DNA of 12,236 nt, taken from positions 1 through 12,236 of the forward strand of contig NZ_CAMIIE010000087.1 of NCBI RefSeq assembly GCF_946222605.1, given 5' to 3'. Each line of letters starts with the position of its first letter. Positions within the stretch are counted from its first letter, which is position 1. Shown in pieces: positions 6,448 to 12,236 of this stretch. The stretch comes from an uncultured Acidocella sp. GTDB lineage: Bacteria > Pseudomonadota > Alphaproteobacteria > Acetobacterales > Acetobacteraceae. The notes beneath the pieces were generated by a model that was not told the origin of the DNA, ran no database searches, and was given only the letters and a program-made list of their open reading frames with translations. The translations under genes were made by a program, and so were the position numbers.

Positions 6448-7113
6448 ATGAAGTCAAGCAGTGGCCCAAAGCAACAGATTTTCAGCCATCTCGCCGAGAT
6501 CGCAGCGGCACTTGCGCATCCGCACAGGATCGAAATTCTCGAACTGATCGCCCAGGGCGAGCGTAGCGTGGAGGATCTTGCCGAACGGATCGGCCTCTCA
6601 CTCTCGAACACGTCCCGCCACCTGCAGGTCTTGCGCCGTGCCCGCCTTGCGGCGCCGCGGAGAGAGGGCAAGAACATGTTCTACAGCCTGGTCTCCGAGA
6701 CCGAGGTGGTGACGTTGCTGGCCAGCCTGGGCCGAGTGGGCGAACGGAACATCGCGGAAATCGATCAGGTGCTGCAGGCGTATTTCCGGGCGCGGGATTC
6801 TCTCGAGCCCGTATCGCGCTTGGCCCTGCTTGAACGCCTCCGGGACGGCAGCGTGACACTCCTCGATGTCCGCCCGCCGGAGGAATTCGCCCGAGGTCAT
6901 TTGCCGGGTGCTCTGAACATTCCTCTCGATCAGTTGGATGCGGCGCTGGGCAGCTTCACCCAGAATGTCCCGGTCGTCGCGTATTGCCGGGGACCCTATT
7001 GCGTTTTGTCCTACGACGCCGTGGCGCAGTTACGGGCGCGCGGCGTGCAGGCCATCCGACTGGAGGATGGCTATCCGGAGTGGAAGGCGGCGGGCTTTCC
7101 CGTCGAGACTTGA
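6448..7113 (+). CDS. ArsR-family regulator fused to a rhodanese domain
   Basis: This is a 221-residue fusion. Residues ~10-95 form an ArsR winged helix (LAHPHRIEILELIAQGE; recognition helix LSLSNTSRHLQVLRRARL). Residues ~125-221 are a rhodanese domain (LLDVRPPEEFARGHLPGALN, then YCRGPYCVLS with Cys180 and Cys185, and LEDGYPEWKAAGFPV at the end). Rhodanese cysteines carry persulfide sulfur, so the protein probably senses or transfers sulfane sulfur and de-represses the divergent operon. The ArsR part has no cysteine: the metal-site ELCVCDL segment of arsenic or cadmium sensors reads ERSVEDL here, so it is not a classic metal sensor. Start choice: the frame also has TTG at 6442 and GTG at 6445, but the ATG at 6448 is preferred; ribosome-site support is weak. 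The neighbour on the left is the ETHE1-like/MFS operon; on the right a short gap to a convergent gene. Confidence 0.9.
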   Translation: MKSSSGPKQQIFSHLAEIAAALAHPHRIEILELIAQGERSVEDLAERIGLSLSNTSRHLQVLRRARLAAPRREGKNMFYSLVSETEVVTLLASLGRVGERNIAEIDQVLQAYFRARDSLEPVSRLALLERLRDGSVTLLDVRPPEEFARGHLPGALNIPLDQLDAALGSFTQNVPVVAYCRGPYCVLSYDAVAQLRARGVQAIRLEDGYPEWKAAGFPVET

Positions 7114-7122
7114 TTTGCTGGG

Positions 7123-7136
7123 GATCCTGCGGGATC
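7123..7136. terminator. Weak hairpin between convergent genes
   Basis: GATCC-TGCG-GGATC lies 10 bases after the ArsR-rhodanese stop, followed by GACGTTT. The stem is only 5 bp with no real T-run, so any terminator function is doubtful. Confidence 0.25.
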
Positions 7137-7152
7137 GACGTTTCCATCAGTA

Positions 7153-7644
7153 TCAATTGTATTCGCCCGAAATCGCCTTGCCGCTGAGCAGATTATGAGC
7201 GGCAGTGGCGAGTTTGTGTATGACGGCAAGATCCTCGGTTGAGAGGCCAACCTCAGCGATGCGTAACGCCTCTTCGGCTTGAGCATGCGTCACGGAAGAC
7301 CCTGGAAGCTCGTTAACGAGGCCCTTGTTCGAACAGCCATCGGAAACGGCCTGGTCGTAATTGCCGCTGGATTGTCCGATCAGACAATTGAGCACACGCT
7401 GCAAATCGGAATGGGCTACACTCTTACTGCCTGCCTTCGCGGCGGCTGCGGCGTATTGGCTCGCTTGTCGGAGATCCGCCGAACTGGATGCGTATGCGCC
7501 AGGCGGCAGGAAGACCTCGGTGACAATCGCGGCGCCGAGAAACAAGGCCAACCATCCGGGCCAACTTCGATGCGGTATCGCGTCCTCTCCTGCTTGTCGC
7601 CTTTTATTCCCGCCGACTATCCGGTGATCGCAACGGTCGCCCAC
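7153..7644 (-). CDS. Hypothetical membrane-anchored or exported helical protein
   Basis: I do not recognise the family. The 163-residue frame has a basic N-terminus (KRRQ at 14-17), one hydrophobic segment (WLALFLGAAIVTEVFL, 31-46) and AYAS, which could be a signal-peptidase site near residue 52. The mature part would be about 110 residues, mostly helical (Ala-rich 56-73, then 117-156), with two cysteines (87 and 104) that could form a disulfide in the periplasm. The GTG at 7644 overlaps the end of the PiT-like permease gene by 28 bp, which suggests coupling, but no Shine-Dalgarno is evident and no ATG is available. A later TTG just before the hydrophobic segment is possible. It probably works in the periplasm with the permease upstream in the same operon; the role is unknown. 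Confidence 0.6.
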   Translation of the reverse strand: MGDRCDHRIVGGNKRRQAGEDAIPHRSWPGWLALFLGAAIVTEVFLPPGAYASSSADLRQASQYAAAAAKAGSKSVAHSDLQRVLNCLIGQSSGNYDQAVSDGCSNKGLVNELPGSSVTHAQAEEALRIAEVGLSTEDLAVIHKLATAAHNLLSGKAISGEYN

Positions 7645-8573
7645 ACTGAAAGGTAGGTGATGAAAAAACCGGCAGCAGGCCCGATCAGCCAGCCCCGAAG
7701 GATTCCGAAGACCTGTTTCGTCTGGATCGTCTGCCGCCCACGCGCGAGGCCAGTGCCAGCCATGGCGCCGATCAGTGCCTGATTCATCGAGGTGAAATAG
7801 CCGAAGCTCACCGCGACAAGCACCACCAACGCCTGAACGGACTGCGCCGCTGTCGCCATCACGCGGTCCATCCGGACGACATCGAAGGCCACGCGTTCAA
7901 GCAGCGGTCGTCCCCAGGTCAAGACGCCGAGGGCAAGTCCAAGTCCGCCGAGCACGCCCGCAAAGAGCCGCCCCGCCATGTGGATCGACAGGAACACGGC
8001 GGTCGCGTTCGAGACATCGTTGGCTCCCATCGCGACGGACGCTACCGCGCCGACGATCACAAGCAGACGAGAGATGACCGGCGCCATGCCGTCGCCTTCG
8101 AACCGGCGGATGCGATCGAATATCCGCGTCATGACATAGCCGAGGACGCAGGCGACCAGCGGTGCCATGATCCACAGGACGACAAGGACGAAGATGCTGC
8201 GCCATCGGATGCCCAACCCCAGCTGCACCGCCGCCCCGATGAGGCAGAAGACCAGGATCTGGATTGTGGAGGTCGGTATTCGAAGCTGCGTGAAGAGGGT
8301 TGTAAGAAGGAAGGCGACAGCAATCACGGTGATTGCGCCGATCATGCCGAGTTGACCGGACACGATGCCATGACCAACCTGCTCAAGGACACCGTGACTG
8401 AGGAAGCTGGCTCCGAGCAGCGTCATGAACGCCATCAGAAGCAGAGCGGGCCGCAGCCTTATGCTTCCGGAGGCATAAGGCATGCCCATACAGGCGCCCG
8501 TATAGTGTGCGCCCATGCTCCAGGCGAAAGCGAACGCGATGGCAGCGAGAATGAATGTGCTGGCGGAGATCAC
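7617..8573 (-). CDS. PiT-superfamily (PHO4-type) inorganic anion permease, divergent first signature
   Basis: This is an inner-membrane ion-coupled permease of the PiT family, which mostly moves phosphate (CysP-type members move sulfate). The 318-residue protein has multiple hydrophobic segments and the internal duplication of the family. The second signature is intact, MGANDVSNATAVF (182-194), and IPTSTIQILVFCLIGA (99-114) matches the family's PVSTTHA-type element. The first signature, normally GANDxxNA, reads GAHYTGACMG (21-30), so the substrate may differ from phosphate. I prefer the GTG at 8573, which has AGGGCAGG just upstream and puts the first helix at the N-terminus; a TTG start at 8642 would add 23 polar residues and overlap padR. 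It is divergent from the PadR gene, with a shared operator-like dyad, and followed by a small exported protein. There is no DUF47/PhoU partner nearby. Confidence 0.8.
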   Translation of the reverse strand: MISASTFILAAIAFAFAWSMGAHYTGACMGMPYASGSIRLRPALLLMAFMTLLGASFLSHGVLEQVGHGIVSGQLGMIGAITVIAVAFLLTTLFTQLRIPTSTIQILVFCLIGAAVQLGLGIRWRSIFVLVVLWIMAPLVACVLGYVMTRIFDRIRRFEGDGMAPVISRLLVIVGAVASVAMGANDVSNATAVFLSIHMAGRLFAGVLGGLGLALGVLTWGRPLLERVAFDVVRMDRVMATAAQSVQALVVLVAVSFGYFTSMNQALIGAMAGTGLARGRQTIQTKQVFGILRGWLIGPAAGFFITYLSVWATVAITG

Positions 8574-8620
8574 ATTGCCTGCCCTGCTTGAGACACAAGA
8601 AATTTCGGCCCTTCGTTTAA

Positions 8621-8635
8621 TATCGGACTTCGATA
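8621..8635. promoter_or_regulatory. Putative PadR operator
   Basis: TATCG-GACTT-CGATA, a 5+5 inverted repeat, ends directly before the padR ATG at 8636 and lies between the divergent padR and permease genes. PadR repressors bind short AT-ended palindromes of this size next to their own gene. An 11-base piece of it recurs inverted after padR (8982-8992). Confidence 0.5.
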
Positions 8636-8953
8636 ATGACAACCGCGGATCCCGAATTCCACGACCTGCTGGGCGGATTCATCCGGCTCCACATCCTCCA
8701 CCACGCTGCCGAAGGCGCGATCTATGGCCAGTGGATGATCGATGAACTGGCGCAGCATGGCTACCGGCTGAGCCCTGGCACTCTCTATCCGATGCTTCGC
8801 GGCATGGAAGCACGAGGATACCTGACGTCACGACGCGAAGAACAAGATCGCGCGGGTCGTCCCCGACAGTTCTATGTTGCAACCGACTACGGCAGGAGGG
8901 CGCTCGCTGAAGCGAGGCATCGTTTGCGCGAACTCATCGGGGAGGTGTCGTGA
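8636..8953 (+). CDS. PadR-family transcriptional regulator
   Basis: This is a small winged-helix repressor of 105 residues, the usual size of short (subfamily-2) PadR proteins. The family pattern is complete: LHILHHAAEGAIYGQWMIDE (residues 18-37), the recognition region YRLSPGTLYPMLRGMEARGY (43-62), the wing with RPRQFYVATDYGRRAL (75-90), and a C-terminal dimerisation helix to residue 103. The ATG at 8636 follows the operator-like dyad immediately, so the mRNA may have almost no leader; no ribosome site is visible. It probably represses itself and the divergent PiT-like permease operon. The ligand is unknown. Its stop overlaps an ATG (TGATG) that opens only a 14-codon frame, which may be what is left of a former downstream gene. 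Confidence 0.88.
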   Translation: MTTADPEFHDLLGGFIRLHILHHAAEGAIYGQWMIDELAQHGYRLSPGTLYPMLRGMEARGYLTSRREEQDRAGRPRQFYVATDYGRRALAEARHRLRELIGEVS

Positions 8954-8997
8954 TGTCGACAGATTCACATCAAAATCGACCATCGAAGTCCGGATGA
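8953..8997 (+). other. Short 14-codon frame after padR, possible gene remnant
   Basis: The ATG overlaps the padR stop (TGATG) and reads MSTDSHQNRPSKSG before TGA. The overlap is typical of a coupled second gene, yet the frame ends where the resolvase module begins. It may be the cut start of a lost partner gene or may be chance. Confidence 0.25.
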
Positions 8998-9004
8998 CAA
9001 CAGT

Positions 9005-9556
9005 TTAGTTCTTACGGATCGCCTGGTAGAGCGCAGTTTTGCCAACTTTGACCCGCGCTGCTGCTTCCCGAACAGTGAGCCCGCGTGCGATCAGCTCACG
9101 AGCACGCTTCAGCTTATCTTCGGTGATAACGGGCTTTCTTCCACCGCGCCGACCGCGCGCCTGAGCAGATCGCAGACCAGCGCGGGTTCGTTCCCGGATC
9201 AAATCTCGCTCGAATTGGCCCAGTGCACCGAAGACATGGAAAATCAGTCGGCCGCCCGGCGTGGTCGTGTCGATCTGCTCTGTCAGACTGTGCAGCCCCA
9301 CCTTGCGTCCATCGAGATCCTTCACCGTGTCGATCAGATGCGACATCGAGCGCCCTAGCCGATCGAGCTTCCAGACCACCAGCACGTCGCCTTCCCGGAG
9401 ATATGCCTGCGCCTCGGCCAGTCCCGGCCGATCGGCCCGGGCTCCAGAGGCTTGATCCTCGAAAATCCTCTGACAGCCGGCAGCAATCAGGGCATCGCGC
9501 TGAAGGGCGAGATCCTGCTCAGTCGTTGAAACCCGGGCGTAGCCGATGCGCGACAT
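9005..9556 (-). CDS. tnpR: Serine resolvase of the Tn3-family transposon
   Basis: Resolvases separate the cointegrates formed by Tn3-type replicative transposition by recombining two res sites. The 183-residue protein has the catalytic domain MSRIGYARVS with the nucleophile Ser10, the conserved DQASGARADRPGL and KLDRLGRSMSHL segments with the active-site arginines, the E helix around FGALGQFERDLIRERTRAGL, and a C-terminal helix-turn-helix (RELIARGLTVREAAARVKVG). The length is that of the family (about 185), so it looks intact. The ATG at 9556 is chosen because the catalytic domain starts there; a 31-codon upstream extension would translate the res region. It is transcribed away from tnpA, as in Tn3 itself, and can repress both genes by binding res. 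Confidence 0.95.
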   Translation of the reverse strand: MSRIGYARVSTTEQDLALQRDALIAAGCQRIFEDQASGARADRPGLAEAQAYLREGDVLVVWKLDRLGRSMSHLIDTVKDLDGRKVGLHSLTEQIDTTTPGGRLIFHVFGALGQFERDLIRERTRAGLRSAQARGRRGGRKPVITEDKLKRARELIARGLTVREAAARVKVGKTALYQAIRKN

Positions 9557-9670
9557 CAGTGTTTTGTCCGCTTTCCTGTCCGGAAAACAAATTGTCCGTT
9601 TTCCCGTCTCTTGTCCAGAGTTGCCGGACAGGTGACGGTTGACCATCAAAGGATCGTTTCACGGACAAGG
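9557..9670. other. Putative res site / shared control region between tnpR and tnpA
   Basis: The 125-bp divergent gap holds repeated TGTCCG or its complement at 9565, 9577, 9593, 9625 and 9662 and a TGTCCA variant at 9612. The stretch 9561-9588 is exactly 28 bp with inverted ends GTTTTgtCCG/CGGAAAAC, the size of a resolvase crossover subsite, and CCTGTCCGG (9575-9583) is inverted as CCGGACAGG (9624-9632). Three dimer subsites of about this total length are expected for a Tn3-type res. Subsite borders are my estimate. Confidence 0.65.
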
Positions 9671-9681
9671 GGGAAGCAAGA

Positions 9682-12186
9682 ATGGCGCGACGGCGGCTGT
9701 TGAGCATCGAGGCATGGAACCGGATTCTCGCACCTCCCGCCGAGGAGCGGGACATGGTCCGCCATTACACACTGGGTCACGACGATCTGGCGCTGGTGCG
9801 AACCAAACGCACGGATTCGACCCAGCTCGGCTTTGCAATGCAACTGCTCTATCTGCGCCACCCCGGCCGGGTCCTCAGGGAGGGCGAAATCCCGCCTGCG
9901 CCCATCCTCGCTTTCGTCGCACGGCAACTGGCCGTCCGGCCCGCCGCGCTTGTCGGCTATGGCCGGCGCGACGCAACCCGCCGGCAACATCTCGCCGAAC
10001 TGATGAACATCTTCGGCTATCGCGCCTTCAACGACGCGAGCTTCGGTGACCTGGTGGCGGCATTGACCCCGGCGGCGCAAATCGACCGGCGTCCCGGCCG
10101 CCTGATTTCATTGGCTCTGGAAGAACTACGGCAACGGCGCATCCTGCTCCCGCCGCCCACCGTGATCGAACGCGCCGTTCACCAGGCTCGCCAAGGGGCG
10201 GAGCGCATCAGCCATCGAACAATCGTAACCGCGTTGACGAACCCGCAACGACAAGCGCTTGATGCGTTGCTCCACCGTCGAGCTGGCAGCCACGTAACTT
10301 CACTGGCCTGGCTGCGAACTGCGCCGCAATCACCGGCCGCGCGGAACATCCTCGCCCTTCTCGATCGCATCCGCTGCATTCGTGAGGTGGGGTCGGCACG
10401 CGATCTCGATAACAGTGTCGCGGCGGTCGTGCTCGATCGGTTGGCCAATGATGGGATGCGCATGACCTCGCAGCACCTCGCCGAGCTTGCCCCAGCCCGT
10501 CGTCATGCCGTTCTCGCGGCGACCGTTACGCGTCTGGAAACCAAGCTGATCGACGCCGTGCTCTTCATGTTCGAGAAGCTGATCGGAAGCTTCGCGCGAA
10601 AGGCGGAGCGGAATGCCGAGGAAAAGACCCTGAAATCCGCGGCCGATCTGCGATTGCATCTAAAGACACTCGCGGGCGCCTGCACAGCGATAATCGCCGC
10701 CCGCGACGCCGGGCAGGATCCGATCGCCGCGATCGAACAGCATCTGCCCTGGACGCGGTTCGTCAAGAGTGTCAACGAAGCATCCGCACTGACCACGATA
10801 GAGACAACCGACAACCGGACGGAATGGCTCAGCAAACATGCAACGATCCGGAAATTTGCACCGGCGCTGCTGGAAACATTGTCATTCCGGGGAACAGAGA
10901 GTGCAGCGGGCCTGCTCAGGGCGATCGCGACAATGCGCGAGACCTGGCGCTTGGGAAAGCGAAACTTGCCGGTCTCGGTGCCAACCGGGTTCATCCGCCG
11001 ATCCTGGCGCCCCTTTGTTTTTCAGCATGGTGCGATCGACCGCCGCGCCTATGAAATCTGCGCCCTCTGGGAATTGCGGGATCGTCTTCGGGCTGGCGAT
11101 ATCTGGGTCGAAGGCAGTCGCCAGTATCAGGCGCTTGAAGCAACGCTGATCCCCAGGCCCAGCTTCGAGGCACTGCAAGCCGGCGGCCCCTTGCCGCTCG
11201 CGGTGGAAGAAGCCTTTGCCGATTACATTGCCGACCGCCGCCACACGCTCCGCCTGTCCATCGATACCGTCGCTCCGGCCGCCGCGGCAGGGACATTGCC
11301 GGATGCGACCATCATTGATGGCGAAATGAAGATTGCGCCCCCGCGGACCAATGTGCCGCCGGAAGCCGGCGCGGCGCGCGAAGCTGCCTACAGCCTGTTG
11401 CCGCGCGTGAAGATCACCGATCTGCTGCTCGAGGTCGACGCCTGGACCGGGTTCTCCGCGTGCTTCACCCACCAACGCAGCGGCAGGTCCGCCGATGACC
11501 GCAACGCCCTGCTCGCGGCGGTGCTCGCCGACGGCATCAATCTTGGACTGACACGGATGGCGGAAACCTGTCGCGGCATTACCCTGCGCCAGCTCGCCTG
11601 GGTTCACGACTGGCATGTCCGCGAGGAAACCTATGCCGCGGCTCTCAGCCGGCTGATCGAAGCGCATCGCGCCCTGCCGATCGCCAGCCTATGGGGCGAC
11701 GGAACAACCTCATCCTCGGATGGGCAGTATTTCCAGGCCGGCGGCCAAGGCTCCGGAATCGGCGATATCAACGCGCGCCATGGCAATGAACCAGGCGTCG
11801 CATTCTATACCCATGTCTCCGATCAGTTCGGTCCGTTTCACACCAAGGTCATCGCGGCGACCGCCAGTGAGGCCCCTCACGTCCTCGATGGTCTGCTCTA
11901 TCATCAGACCGGCCTACAGATTGCCGAGCACTACACCGATACCGGCGGAGCAACCGACCACGTATTCGGCTTGTGCCATCTCTTCGGATTCCGCTTCGCA
12001 CCGCGGCTACGCGATATCAAGGATCGCCGCCTCTATCTCCTGCCCGACATGACCGTTGATTCGGTTCTCCAGCCCTTAGTCGGCGGCAAGATCGATGTCG
12101 CCCATATCAAAGCCAACTGGAACGATCTTCTCCGGCTCGGCACGTCCATTCACGCCGGCACAACAACCGCCTCGGCCATGCTCTGA
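9682..12186 (+). pseudogene. tnpA: Tn3-family transposase, 3'-truncated by an IS-like insertion
   Basis: The Tn3-family DDE transposase carries out replicative transposition. The start at 9682 has GGGGGA eight bases upstream and the N-terminus MARRRLLSIEAWNRIL of the DUF4158-type domain. The C-terminal catalytic region includes WGDGTTSSSDGQYF (Asp680) and HYTDTGGATDHVFG (Asp753); their 73-residue spacing agrees with the two catalytic Asp of the family (72 in Tn4430). Family members are about 970-1000 residues, whereas this frame stops at 834, right after GTTTASAML, where LRKLAAYPRQ-like sequence is expected. The catalytic Glu, which would lie some 130 residues after Asp753, is therefore missing. 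The stop codon TGA is the first three bases of an IS-like end. The product should be inactive, though it may still bind DNA. Confidence 0.92.
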
Positions 12187-12236
12187 ACCGCCCCGGCTTT
12201 GCCGGAGGCTCCAACTTCCAAGTAGGATGGAGCCAT
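12184..12236 (+). mobile_element. Left end of an IS3-family-like insertion sequence (partial)
   Basis: Directly after the tnpA break the sequence starts TGAACCGCCCCGGC, which resembles IS3-family termini beginning TGA and rich in C/G. It holds the dyad CCGGC-TTT-GCCGG (12193-12205), then GGCTCC (12207-12212) pairing with GGAGCC (12229-12234). GGATGGAG is a plausible ribosome site for an ATG whose first two bases end the window. The family is judged from the terminus only. Confidence 0.6.

Noticed and set aside
7123..7136. Strong bidirectional terminator between the ArsR-rhodanese gene and the exported protein gene
   Set aside because: The stem has only 5 bp and no T-run, so it is listed only as a weak hairpin.
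1..12236. CRISPR arrays, tRNA or rRNA genes, riboswitches
   Set aside because: I saw no regularly spaced direct repeats, no tRNA cloverleaf sequence and no long structured leader; intergenic gaps are all shorter than about 130 bp.

Overview
The window reads as an accessory (plasmid or genomic-island) region of a GC-rich alphaproteobacterium. The bias is towards G/C third positions, and the protein families (ArdC/Fic plasmid genes, a CadR/PbrR-type regulator, an ArsR-rhodanese fusion) fit an Acetobacteraceae or Sphingomonadaceae-like host. The genus cannot be fixed from this sequence alone. Nothing here is core chromosome.

Left flank (1-1568, all minus strand): a plasmid-type operon made of the 3' part of a Fic gene, a 62-codon acidic orphan ORF and the 5' part of an ArdC-like antirestriction/metallopeptidase gene that runs off the window. 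The Fic gene is cut at 1568 and the next 38 bases (1569-1606) look like a Tn3-family terminal inverted repeat. I therefore read everything from 1569 rightwards as a Tn3-family transposon inserted in fic.

Transposon cargo (about 1607-8955): (i) a P1B-2 Zn/Cd/Pb-exporting ATPase with a divergent MerR-family regulator, sharing an operator-promoter with the 19-bp spacer typical of MerR control; (ii) a sulfur-type module, in which an ETHE1/Blh-like metallo-beta-lactamase-fold protein is translationally coupled to an MFS transporter and divergent from an ArsR-rhodanese fusion regulator; (iii) a divergent PiT-superfamily anion permease, followed by a small membrane-anchored or exported protein of unknown function, and a PadR regulator. 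Each module is a divergent regulator/effector pair with a visible inverted repeat between the two genes. Together they suggest export of divalent soft metals plus handling of reactive sulfur and an inorganic anion. The functional link between modules is inference.

Transposition module (9005-12186): a serine resolvase and a Tn3-family transposase in divergent orientation, with a repeat-rich res-like region between them. The transposase gene is interrupted near codon 834, where a sequence like the left end of an IS3-family element (TGAACCGCCCCGG...) supplies the stop codon. The protein keeps the two catalytic Asp residues but loses the catalytic Glu, so the transposon looks non-autonomous. The window ends just at the probable first ORF of that IS.
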